64,000 nt of DNA from assembly GCA_001910725.1 (NCBI GenBank), contig MJGA01000051.1, positions 52,617 to 116,616 on the forward strand, read 5' to 3'. Positions 11,220-21,824 of the stretch are shown here, one piece after another. The DNA is from Phanerodontia chrysosporium (lineage: Eukaryota > Basidiomycota > Agaricomycetes > Polyporales > Phanerochaetaceae). The position numbers and the translations under genes are program-made. Positions within the stretch are counted from its first letter, which is position 1. Every line of letters begins with the position of its first letter. The notes below the pieces were generated by a model that ran no database searches, was not told where the DNA came from, and worked only from the letters and a program-made list of their open reading frames with translations.

Positions 11220-13568
11220 TCAAGCCCACGCCTCCTTGATCAGATCCGCCGCACGCTCCGCTAGGATGTAGATCGCCGCGATGGGGTGTCCCGCCGGGAT
11301 CACAGGCTGCACGGCTGCGTCAGCCACTGCGTCCGCACCAGGCAATCGCCGTCGGCACTCACGATGACGGACGCGTCCACGACGCGGAGCCCGTGCACGC
11401 CCTTGACGCGGAGCCGCGGGTCGACGACGCCCCACGCCGCGTGCGCGGGCGCCATGCGTGCGGTGCGCGTCGGGTGCCAGATCGTGACCGTGTTCCGGCG
11501 CACGGCGGCGACGATCTCGGCGTCGCTCTCTGCGGTGCCCACCGCGCCGTACGGCGCGACGATGAAGCCGGCCCACGGCGTCGTGCGGACGTACTGCCGC
11601 GCGGCGCGCACCGCGGCGAGCATCGCGAAGGCATCAAACTCGGTCGCCAGGAAGGCGGGGTCGATGCGCGGGGGCGTGAAGGGGTCGGGGGAACGGAGTG
11701 TTATTGAGCCGACTGGGCTGGTCAGTGTGGAAAAGAGGGAGAGGTGCAACACTGTACCGGATGTCGGCGAGACGACGATCGTGTTGATCGTAAAGTAATG
11801 GCCCGTTGAGGGTATGCTGTTCAAGCTTGCGCTCCATCCATCCTGCAGAGACCATGAATGAGTGGAACGGGGAATGCTGTCCCCCACAGTGACCCACAGC
11901 AAACAACATCTCGTAGTGAGGGCTGTTTGGACCTGAAGCGAAAGGTCAGCATAGGCGACCGCCTGGAGACGCCACACCTCACCTGGCGCCGAGTCTGACA
12001 TGTTCCTCGCAGCAAGCTCCTCGTCCGCGATCCGGCAATACGCGATCGTATTCCCGGGAGTCGCGGTAAAGAGCCCCGTGCGGTTCGCGAGCCACTGTGC
12101 CATGTTCGCGTCGTACACCGCGCGGTCGCGCGAGACGTTGTCGAGCGTCATGTTGGACGACACCGTCCAGTAGTTCGAGACGTACGGGTGGTCGCTCAGG
12201 TGCTGCCCGACGTCCGGCAGGTGCACAACCGGCGTGACTCCGACAGACGCGAGTGCCTGGCGGTCTCCGATGCCTGAGAGCATCAGGAGCTGGGGTGAGT
12301 TGACGGCGCCAGCGGAGAGGATGACCTCCTTTCGGGCGGTCGCTGTCGATCGTTTCGCTGGATTTCAAGGTTGAGCTCAGCTTCGCCGAGGTGTGAAAAT
12401 GTCGATCTCAGCTTGCCTGTGGCATTGCGCGCAAATTCGACCCGTCGGAACGAGGGTCCGCCCGAGGTAGATCCTACGGGCATGAGCCTGGTGACGGTGT
12501 GGGAGACCAAAACGTGCAGGTTCTTTCTGCCCAGACTGGGGTGGATGTATGCGGTCGCAGAACTGCTGCGCGCGCCCCTCCCCACCGTGCTCTGCAGGTA
12601 GCCTTGCAGGCAATGTCAGCCGCCAGCCATCACACCACTGAAGAGGTAGCCAACGCACTTAGCCCCAGCGGATGGCCCGAGTTCACGTCGAGGTTGTAAG
12701 GGACCTCGGCTCCGGGAGCTTTGCTCGTCCCGATGACCATGTCATCGATCTCGCTGGGATATCCTGGGACGCTGATCTCGAGTGGGCCGTACCCGTGGTG
12801 CGCAGGGTCGACCTGCCCAGTCGTGTCATGGCCATCGGCCGGCGGTACGAGACGGGAATTCTGGGAAATGCGATATGAGAGGGCGGTGGATGAAGGGCGG
12901 GATGTCTCGTGTGCACCTTGTAGTAGTATTGGGACATGTTCTCCCAGGACCACCCGGCGTCTCCGGTCAGTTCAGCCCACTGGTCGTACTCCTCGTCCGC
13001 GCCGCGGGTGTAGGCAAGAAAGTCTGCTTGAGATGAGCTAGAGAGCGATCGGATAGGACTGAGGCTTACTGATAGAGCTACTGCCCCCGAGGAGCTTTCC
13101 ACGAGGATAGAATAGCGTCCTGTTGTCGAGGCCCGGCTGCGGCTCGGTCATATAGTCCCAGAGGAGAGACGTGTTTGCCAGGTTCGTCGGGGCGAGGAAT
13201 GGGACCTCGACTCCGAGGACGTCCTTGTTCCTGGTCCAAGGCCTGTGTCAGGCATCACCAGAAGTGAATCGAGGAAGCCATCGCGCACCAATCGCCCGCT
13301 TCGATGAGCAGCACGGAGTGCCGCGGGTCCTCGGAGAGCCGGGAGGCGACGACATTTCCAGCGGTACCACCTATATGCGGCAGTAAGCACGGTTATCTGT
13401 GCCTGCCGTGCGCGGAACAGCATTCAGACACGGACCTCCGACGACGATAAAGTCGAATGTCGTGGCGGGAAGCTGCGCGACATCCGTGTAGACGGTTCCG
13501 TGGGAATCGTAGAGCTGCGCGGCAAGTCCGAGTGCGCCCTGCAGGCCAGAGACAAAGTTGGGGCGCAT
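11220..13568 (-). CDS. GMC oxidoreductase (aryl-alcohol oxidase / glucose oxidase superfamily)
   Basis: Eleven exons (13568-13436, 13370-13289, 13242-13070, 13023-12917, 12860-12659, 12602-12417, 12357-11983, 11932-11898, 11842-11758, 11712-11363, 11306-11220) give 604 residues. The ADP-binding motif DFIVVGGGTAGN is at about 39-50. GMC signature blocks YPRGKLLGGSSSINF and EVILSAGAVNSPQ follow. The catalytic pair is H539 (in WHPTRTARM) and H583 (in PAGHPIA), spaced 44 residues as in aryl-alcohol oxidase. So it is a complete FAD-dependent alcohol or sugar oxidase/dehydrogenase. The N-terminus has only a weak hydrophobic stretch and no convincing signal peptide. A TATA box 41 bases upstream fixes the start. 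Intron 6 uses a GC donor (ACAG|GCAAGC); a second acceptor 12 nt downstream is also in frame. Confidence 0.9.
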
Positions 13569-14853
13569 CCTGGTGACAGCGACGGGTGCCCCCGCGTGTG
13601 TACCAGCCTATATACCACCACGGGGCACAATGACAGCCCTACGCGTGCCTTTCCATCGACAGTGACGTGAGGGTAGCCTGCAGGGCCCGCAAGCATCGCG
13701 CTTCTGCGCGCGATACGCTCCTGCGCGCCTGCGCGGCCGCAACTCAATCACGGCGGGGACGGTCAGCTGGAGTCGCCGCTGCATACGAGCTTGGCGCGGC
13801 CAATCTGCGCTGTCAGGGTCCCTGGTGTTCTCTCGCTGGAAGATGTGTTCTGCCCGTACCTTGTTGTGTGTGTGACCCCCTGCGGGGCTCGCAGCGTGGT
13901 CTGCTGGACAGCGCATCGTGCTATCGCCCCCGCAGGTGACGAGAGCTGCCAGGGCCCTTGATGTCTGCCCCGTCCGTGCCTGCATGGTCGGCGGCGGCTC
14001 GCTTTGCTCTCTGCATTCGTGGTGGTACGGTTCTGCGCTGGTAGCGGATGGCAAAGTCGGAGCAGCACCCGCTTTGCTCACTGGCGCCTGATTGGCGATG
14101 GCCCTGATGAGCCTGAGGGGGTGCGCTCCAGTCCCGACTGCGTTCTGCAGAAATAAGATATGCAGCGCTCTCACTTCACACGACCCTGCCAAGCTCGGAT
14201 GTTGGAGCATACTTCAGCGATATGCATGTCGGGTGAGATCCTCCGCGCTTACTGCAGCGAGTCGTACAATGTCAGAGACGGAGAACCAGCTGCCAGACGA
14301 GCGGCTCTCTCATCGGCGACGAACAACTCGCCGAGAATGTGTCGTCTCGTAGTTGGGAGCCCGGGCCAGTACTCGGAGCGCCGCAGAAGGCGGCGACATG
14401 TCGACGAACTCGCTCCTTCCGGTGGGGCGCTCGGGCACTGTCATCCCAACTGCGAAAATCTAGAGCCTCATAACTTTGCATTGTCTGTCGGAGAATAAGG
14501 GGCGAGGCTGAAAATCGCAGCCATCTACGTGTACTGGGCGAAAAAAGCGAAAACAAGCGGTTCATTTGCTCTAGAGACCTGCATAACGTGTGAAAAACGT
14601 ACATCCCCATCGTAAGGTACACCCGTGTCACAGTAGACATAGCACTTGTCCGGGTAGCGACCACCACAACATCAAAGTCTAACGTTCCTAGTAAAGGTGC
14701 AATGCTACGGTAATCCAGTGGCATTGCGAGGCGTAGCTTAACCAGCTGTCCATCTAAACGTACAAATTCATCTATAGCACAAAGCCTCGCGGCCAGGTAT
14801 GCAGGATCTACAGGTATACATCCGGCGGCGCGCCTCGACGCAGTCCGGCTCCG
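13569..14853. other. intergenic, nothing firm
   Basis: Contains the GMC gene promoter. An open minus-strand stretch of 150 codons at 14272-14724 begins with ATG but shows no recognisable domain and is left uncalled. No RNA gene or repeat was seen. Confidence 0.35.
13609..13614 (-). promoter_or_regulatory. TATA box of the first GMC oxidoreductase gene
   Basis: On the minus strand TATATAGG lies 41 bases upstream of the ATG at 13568, leaving a 5' leader of only about 10-20 bases. Confidence 0.5.
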
Positions 14854-15790
14854 CTAACACGTCAGCAACCGCATGCCATTCGTGAGCTCGTCCATGACAC
14901 CCGCGAGCTGGCGCTGGAAGCGGCGCACGCCGCAGGAGCCGGCCTCGACGTGCTGCACGAGCGCGCTGACGGTGCCGAAGCGCGTGCCGCAGCCGTCCGA
15001 CGCGCGGGGGCAGCGGAAGAGCTTCTCGTCGTGCGCCGCGCTCGCGAGGTGGCGGTTGAGGTCCGGGAGGCGCGCGTACGCGCGGTGGCACAGCACGCAC
15101 TCGTACGCGGAGCCGTTCCAGGAGCGCTCGGTCGCGACGTAGCGCACGGGCGGCGGCGGCGCGCGTGCGCCGTCGGGGCCCGCGATGAGCCGGCGCGTGT
15201 CGGTGATGAGGCCGGTGTGGTCGAGCCGCGCGACGAGCCGCCGGACGTCGTCCCGGCCCACCCCCGAGGGGCAGGTGCCGCTCTCGAGGTGCAGGACGAG
15301 GTCGGCGCGGGAGGAGAAGGCGCGGGAGCACCCGCGCAGGGGGCACGGGATGGTCTTTGGGGCGTGTGTGCGCTTGTGTTGGTTCAGGTTGTTCTCGTTC
15401 AGGAACGCCCTGTCGCAGACGGTGCACAGCCAGTGTTTCTGGCGGTTGTGTTCTCGCAAGCCGAGCTGGGAATCAAAGATCTGCCATCAAGAGGAGGTCA
15501 GTGGATGCACATGAACGAACGACGCAGCGGCGCACCTTGTTGCAGAACCGACAGTACCAGTGGGCATCCGAGTAGTGCTCCTGCAGTTCACACAGGGAGT
15601 CAAAGTGCTCGTCGCAGCGCTGGCAGTAGTTATGCCGCGGGCTCTGGACCCAGTGCTGGATGCGAGCCCACTCCGACGCAAAGTCGACGTCGCAGTCGTA
15701 GCAAATCCAGTGACTGCTGGACATGCGTTCATGCTGGTTGAGCGCAGCGTCGGTGTTGAACCAGCGGTCACAACGGTCGCACCAGGGCAT
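14854..15790 (-). CDS. C2H2 zinc-finger protein, full-length paralogue
   Basis: Two exons (15790-15536 and 15480-14854; 55-nt intron) give 293 residues. The first finger is MPWCDRCDRWF...LNQHERM. It is followed by CYDCDVDF, CQRCDEHF, CRFCNK, then after the intron CTVCDRAF...HKRTH, CPLRGCSRAF, CVLCHRAY...HLASAAH and a last C...HVEAGSC unit. The ATG at 15790 is the first that includes the complete opening finger. The gene at 427-1277 and the relic at 3880-4200 are copies. Conserved blocks (SHWxCYxCD, GPDG, WNG..ECVLCHR) suggest a lineage-specific family rather than a known regulator. Probably nuclear; binding target unknown. Confidence 0.8.
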
Positions 15791-16815
15791 GACTCTTGCT
15801 CTGAGTCGCTGCACGAAGCTTCGTTCGGTATGTGAGCTGAGACACAGTAGCCGTGCAGGTATAGCAGTTTACCTACCTATAAAAACCTAAAGCTAGTAAG
15901 CTGTGATGAGAGAAATCGGACAAGAACCTGCGCACGAGAGAACAGGCCTGCGTCGAGATGAGTGTCGAGAGTCAAAGTGAAATTGCATGTGAATGTTCCA
16001 CGTGCTTCTTGCCTTTTGTGGATCCCCGAACGCTGTGGTCCGTCTTTGCTGCGAAACAAAGCTCGACTGTTGCTATATAGCATAACCCCGCCATGAGGAC
16101 ACCTCATACAATAGCAGGTGAAGCCCTAGCGCTGTCGGTTTACGACCATAATGGACGCCTCTGTAACTGTGACGCCGAGCAAGCGGCCGCCTTGCAGATA
16201 CCTCCATCTACATAATGTCCAGAGAGAGAGGCACAGAATACAGAGCCAAATTGCCCAGGAAACCTGCTCGCTGTCTTGAGCTGCAGTGAGCCAGCCTTGG
16301 CCCAATGCATGGGTAGACGCGTGGTGGGCGGGATGCGGTCCCCGGACTCTCCGCTGCGCGTTGCTCGTGACGCCTCCCGCAACGACGGCGTGATGTTCAC
16401 TGTGGGCTGGCTCAAGATACATGGACCATCGTGCCAATTCTGCACTGCGCAATGCTTGATCTGTGATTGCAGGTGCCTGGAGCGTCGGCAGAGCGGAGGG
16501 CCACATGGCTGGGGGTACAGATGGCAGCTGTGTGTATGGTACTCCGGGAATTAGCACTTACTACACCTCATATATGCGGACGCTTTTTCACAGTGTAGCC
16601 TGAGAAGTACCGGGGATTACAGAACTACAAGCCTCCAGACCTTGAAACCTATGGAGTTACCAGCGACTGCATGTATATATGGTCGGGGAAAGACGAAATC
16701 ATTTCCTAGAACATGTTCACCATGACCGTTGCTCTACAGCGAACATGATGCGATTGCATGGGTTTCATTCTACATTCCGAAGACTCTTTCATGGGCCCCG
16801 CGGGGTCTCTACAGC
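15791..16815. other. intergenic
   Basis: Holds the upstream region of the C2H2 gene and the 3' flank of the degenerate dynamin gene. No exon, RNA gene or repeat was recognised. Confidence 0.4.
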
Positions 16816-19800
16816 TCACAGTCCAAGGCCAGACAACTCGCTGCGCACCCTTTCGAGCCTCGATCTCGCGCTTTCGAGCCGCTCGCGCAACACCGCGGTG
16901 TCCCCATTTTCTGCGAGATATGCGGCACAGCGCACGTCTGCGCCTGGCGCACCCAGGCCGAGGCGGCGCACCAGATGGCCGTTGAGCTCGCCAGCGAACG
17001 CGTGGAGCAGCTCGTGCTGGATCGCAAGCGGGACGGTGTCGACGACGCGCTACTCGAGCTCAGCGAGAAGTGGCAGTGGTGAGTTTGGGGGGCGGCGCAC
17101 CTTGTATGCCATCTCGAAGTATGCGCGGACCCCTGCCATTGCCTCGAGTTCCCGCGGGTATGGGTTGTCGACGGGTCGTTCAGCAGTACCTGGCCCGCAG
17201 TGCAGCTCCGCGCCATGCGTGCGCGAGCAATCGTCGGGTGCTGGCCCCGAAGCCGTCGGTCCTGGGGATGCGGTAGCGACTCTCGGCGTTCCTGGTCGCA
17301 TCGCAGAGCGAGAGCATGGTTCCGGCGATAGGATACCCGCTGTGGTGGAATGTTGCGACGACGACGGTGCATCTTGAGCGTTCTCGAGCCGGGTTGGGCG
17401 CAAGAAATGAGAGGGGTTCGTTAGTCTAGGCAGCGCTCTGGTCGCGGGGCCGAAACCGCGCAGGTAGTCTGCCAAACGATATTCCTACAGGGAGTGTGGA
17501 ATCAGTAAGCTGCGCTGACGACGCCGGCGTACTTGCCTCGAAGGACCATTGCGCGTATCCTTCCATGCAGACAATCGACATCAGGAGGGTCGTAGAGCGG
17601 TCTGTACCGAGCTCGCTTCCGGATCCGGGGGTCCCGTCGAAATGTGTACGCCACGCTGTGCCTGGGCAACCGGATGGTGCAGCCTGCAAAGGGCATCAGC
17701 ATGCCAGGGCAATGTGTGATTGCCTGAGTATACCACGCACCCCGGAGACTGCAGGAGGCACAGAGCCAAACGCACATTTGGGCGAGTCCGTGGCGAACGA
17801 TGGGGCTGGCCACATATACTGTGGCACGCCTGGAGAAGCAGCAGCGACAGGGGCGGCCGACACGGACGCAGTTTTCGAAGGAGGGTCTGCAGAGATTCCT
17901 TGCGCCTGCTTGTCGCACACCTTTGTGTCCTGGTACGCCTTTTTGTACAGCGCAAGGAGCCGCGCCTTTGACGCCTGCAGATGACCGTCGAGTTGGGTGA
18001 AGGGCGTGCGCTCGTATACTAAAAGACGCACGGCCCGCGAGCGCGTGGAGTCGACCTTTGCCTGGGCGAGGTCGTCGACGGCTCGCCTGCAAAGTGTGAT
18101 GGTCAGCGCCGCCCAGTGCCGTGGGTAGATAGGACTCGACGTACTGTAGCGCTGATGCAAGTTGCGCGTACGGCCCAGACACCTCCTGCACGAGTCTCGT
18201 TACGGCGTCGTGCAGCAGGTCGTGCATTTCGGAGAGGCACTGGTCGGTGTGACCTGCCCAATCACGCTGAAAGTCCTGGATCAATGACACGTTCAGGGCG
18301 TACGGCACAGTGTCCGGCAGCTCGTGTGTCACGGCCCTGATAGAACGTTAGGCTGCGGCTCTGACGTGCAAGCGCATGGTACATACTGTGCAATCTGTGC
18401 ACGAACGTCTTCTAGATATATGTATCTGTCCACTGGAATTGTTGGCGGGTCCTCTCCATCCAGGGCAAGGAACTGCGCTGCCCATCCGCCAGGACGATCT
18501 GGCTCGCTAGCGGAACTGTTCGAGGCTGGCATGTATGCAGGAGCAGTTTCCGCGATTGCAGTCCTGTACCGGCCGTACGTGCTGCGGCAACCCCGTGCGA
18601 ATGTTCCTTGGCCGTGTGCGCCCTCTACCAGCGTGTGGACCCGTGTGCAGATCCGCGAGACCAGACTGAGGACGAAAGATGTCGGCTCCTCGACGTGCGG
18701 AGGTAGGGCGACGAGTTGCGCGTTGCATTCGCCGAGCTTCCGGGTCGCGTCTTCCATGATGCTTGGTAGACTGACACAAAATGTCAGTGCCCGCGCTGTG
18801 TAACTCGCAGCGCATGAACGTACCTCTTGTAAGCGAGATCGTTCAGTGTCTTGTTGAGGGCGCTGACGAGGTTGCGCGTGCCGAGACGATGGGGACACGT
18901 CGATTCTGCCCATGGCAGTACCTGCTTGAAAAAGGCGTCTTCAATCTGGCGGACCTCCAGGTGAGTGACCTCGGTACTGTGGCTGATGTCGGGTGGTTGG
19001 CGTATGCAATAATATCCGAGTGGTAGCGGGACCCTGCGGTCTCGTTCTTCGACGAGAGCAAGACACAACTCGTCCCAGCGTTTCGCATCGGCCGTGTATT
19101 CAGGAGCATGACTATTCAGTCGGTTGATAGCACCTATGGTAGATCTATTAGCTCACATCTACACAAAGTGGGATGACTGACAGATGGTGCGCGACCCAGC
19201 TGGATCGACCTGTCGGGCAAGTTTCATGGCCTTGCTTGTCTTGGGATTTTCTAATGACAATTGAGTGCGACAGTGACAGATATAGAGTAGGACACCAACC
19301 AGAGATATTTGTCGCCACGAGGATCAGACATCTACGTTGAAGATACGACCGTGCCAGCTCATCGGTCAACCTTGCGACCTCTGCATCGGCATCGCCGCCA
19401 AGACCTGGTCATACACAATTACACAGTAGCTCATGCGTTATACGAGCATACGTACGTGGCAAAACAACGAACGCGAGATTGTCCATCCCTGGACCGGCTA
19501 CGTCAATGTGGATGGGATTCCAGGAGTACGAAAGTTCGCTCTTCAGCAAGTGGTCGTTAAGCTCTGCGTCCTGCATGTTGAGGAAGAGCATCGGCTCCAT
19601 GTACGGGTTCAGGATGGATGCGTATGCCCGACGGATCCTGGCTTCCGCAGCTTGCGGGCTGGAAGTTGCATCTCCGAAGAGAACCTCTTCAACCTTGTAT
19701 CGCTGGCAATCGCTTCCCGGGACCTCTCCCCAGATAGAGATTTGGCACTGCCATGGGCCATCTGAAGGTGAGATTCGATATTCCACCGGACATCGCCCAC

Positions 19801-20094
19801 AGACGCCTGGTAGAGGGATCTACGTGTGCCATCGTCTCAGAATATTCAAGCTATGACGAAGCGACGTTCTTACCCCGAGATTGCTTCCGTCACGCTCAAG
19901 GTTCCCGCGTTACGGTCACCAATGACTGCAATTCGCGGGATATCGAGGTCTATCTGTGGATTACTGGCTCAGCCTATATTAGTTTGTCACATTTCGTCGG
20001 AATCAAGACTTTCATACCATAATGCACGGATGCGCTTCAGCACCTGTTGCATTTGTGCCCCGCTCAGGTCAGACTTGGGTTCAAGCTTTGCCAT
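16816..20094 (-). pseudogene. dynamin-like protein with all GTPase motifs lost (pseudo-GTPase or pseudogene)
   Basis: Twelve exons align one to one with the intact gene at 21825-25373: 20094-20018, 19963-19874, 19819-19456, 19404-19300, 19250-19182, 19133-18824, 18770-18387, 18336-18145, 18086-17741, 17683-17537, 17484-17101, 17049-16816. The stalk and the final GED exon (234 nt in both) are open and well conserved. Each nucleotide-binding motif is altered: Walker [10 protein letters not shown] to GDRNAGTLS, switch I CTRCP to CGRCP, DLPG to VLPR, TKPD to NRLN. Exon 2 ends in phase 2 but exon 3 is readable only from phase 0, so the P-loop exon cannot be joined in frame as written. The linker still has FG pairs and a GLEBS-like SIVCMEGYAQWSFE plus EYRLADY. 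The intron after it has a GC donor (GAG|GCAAGT). It is either a pseudogene or a stalk-only regulator translated from another start. Confidence 0.75.
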
Positions 20095-21008
20095 TGCAGC
20101 GGCTGTTGAGCTGGCGGGGCGTGCTTAAGTACGCGGAGCACAATGGAAGCGTGAAAGCCACCCGCAGCCACCCGCAGCGTGGCAAACACATGCGAGAACT
20201 TGAGGACGTGTCGAGCCTGCAGGCACCCTTCGGACACATGGGCATCTGCATGGTAAGAGGCTGGCTGTCCATGCTCGGAGGTCGCAGAAGTCGTATGGCA
20301 GGGTTGTGGTAAGCCGACTCCCGAGCGAGCGGTGTTTGCCAACATGTTGGGGAGGGCGCATCAAATGGCGCATCACAAGGCGCATCAGCGCATCAAATTC
20401 CTCCAGCAACCCAACGCAGGGGCATTTCGCTGTTGCTTCTCACCTCATCCTTGCTCTGTGTGGCACTTCTGTTAGACTACTCATTGTCAACCATGCAGAC
20501 CGATTGCGTTCAGTCTTGTCTCTCATTCCGGGTCCGCTATGAGTGTCATCACAGCAAAGCGAGATCATGTTTGCAAATATCTTGACTTCAGAACCAGGCT
20601 TTTCTAGACGGGAGGAGCGTGTTTCGTTCCTGAAGAAGATACACAGGGCTGCGGTGAGCATCTCTATGACTATCCATGTACATCGCGCCTTATCCGCTTA
20701 GAGCTCAATCAGACCTTGGCCTGCCTTGCATCGTGACCATTGAAAGTCGTTTGATGGTTTATCTGCCAGGTTCAGTCATCACCGACGGCCGTTGGGATAT
20801 TTCACGAGCTCCGGAAACATCCTATCTTCTGCGGCATCAGCAGAAAGTGGAGCCAGCGTACACTTCGGGTTTGCTACCATCACCACCATCCTATATGTTG
20901 TCAGTCGTGATTCCGACCCTTACTTCCAAGACTACTACGTTGCCTTGGCTCGTTGCGTCATTCTGATGGATCAGGGTGCACGTTATTTCGGTCATGTGTC
21001 CTCTCAGG
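20095..21008. other. intergenic between head-to-head dynamin genes, with short repeats
   Basis: Contains two adjacent copies of ccacccgcag (about 20160-20180) and four copies of gcgcatca within about 20357-20398. No gene was recognised. The 3' half grades into the dynamin relic. Confidence 0.4.
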
Positions 21009-21344
21009 TGAAGAACGGCGGCGCAAGGCATACGTGCTGGCAGAGCTGGTGAGGCGAGTGCACGGGAATCGCCGCGTCAGACTTCAGAAAGCTCGCGCTG
21101 CTAGAGCGAGAGCGCGTACTTTGACGTTGCAGGGCGGGGTAAGCAGCATTCTCCTACCTGTACCCACCGAATGCTAGCTCAAAGGCCTTGCGCACAGGGC
21201 GTGGCGGATCATGCACCGCTTGCGCTTGACAACGAGCCCCTGCACAGGTTCGCCGAAGCGCTGCAGGAGCACCTCGTGCGGCCGCTCGAACTCTGCGCTG
21301 CCGACGCTTGCGCAAAGTGCGCAGCATACCTTGAGAGAGATTAG
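21009..21344 (+). pseudogene. relic of the 3' end of a dynamin-like gene
   Basis: From 21198, after an acceptor-like cacag, the frame reads ADHAPLAL, then [18 protein letters not shown] and AKCAAYLERD, followed by a stop TAG at 21342-21344. The last exon of the intact gene has [15 protein letters not shown] and [11 protein letters not shown] at the same places. Just upstream, at about 21011-21060, EERRRKAYVLAELV is weakly like the region before the GED of the intact gene. The relic is truncated by the stop and lacks the upstream exons. Confidence 0.7.
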
Positions 21345-21824
21345 GTCGCTGTAGCAACCCACGAGAGGCTCAGAGGCGGACAATTGCAATGGCTTGAGAG
21401 CGCCAGGGACGAACTGCACTGGAATCGAACTGTGACTGCTTGGGCACCCTAGCAATGTTGAGAAGTTGGATAGGCGACGCAGTTGTATAATGATTGTATA
21501 TGAGGTCGATCAGGATGGGGACAGTCGTTACGCGAGTCGTAAAGGCTCGAGCCTCGAGGAGAGTGGTGGTTCATTCCCTTGGATCACTCCACGGGGTTGC
21601 TGCAGTTACCCGGGCGTGTGGTATCCGGAATACAAAGCGTATGCGGGCTCGCATCCGCCGCAATATATAGCTAACCTGAGCATCTGTGGTTGTCTTGTTC
21701 GAATCCGTCGTTGCTACTGAAAGGGAATCAACCCGTCACGTGAGGCACACCTACATTATTACCTCGCGTTCGACTCGCGTTGACCGCGTCTTTCTTCCCA
21801 CTTCTATCACCTCAGTCCCAGAAA

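Noticed and set aside
5442..13568. FMO, deacetylase and GMC oxidoreductase as a biosynthetic gene cluster
   Set aside because: No core synthase lies next to them, and the deacetylase is a general chromatin enzyme.
14272..14724. 150-codon minus-strand reading frame starting with ATG
   Set aside because: Hydrophobic and Ser-rich composition but no domain, no introns and no paralogue; it could be chance.
20152..20400. Short direct repeats (ccacccgcag x2, gcgcatca x4) as a CRISPR-like or satellite array
   Set aside because: Units are 8-10 bases, few and irregular; ordinary simple-sequence slippage.
21690..21720. tRNA B-box-like gttcgaatcc
   Set aside because: The flanking bases do not form a T-stem or acceptor stem, and no A-box lies at the right distance.
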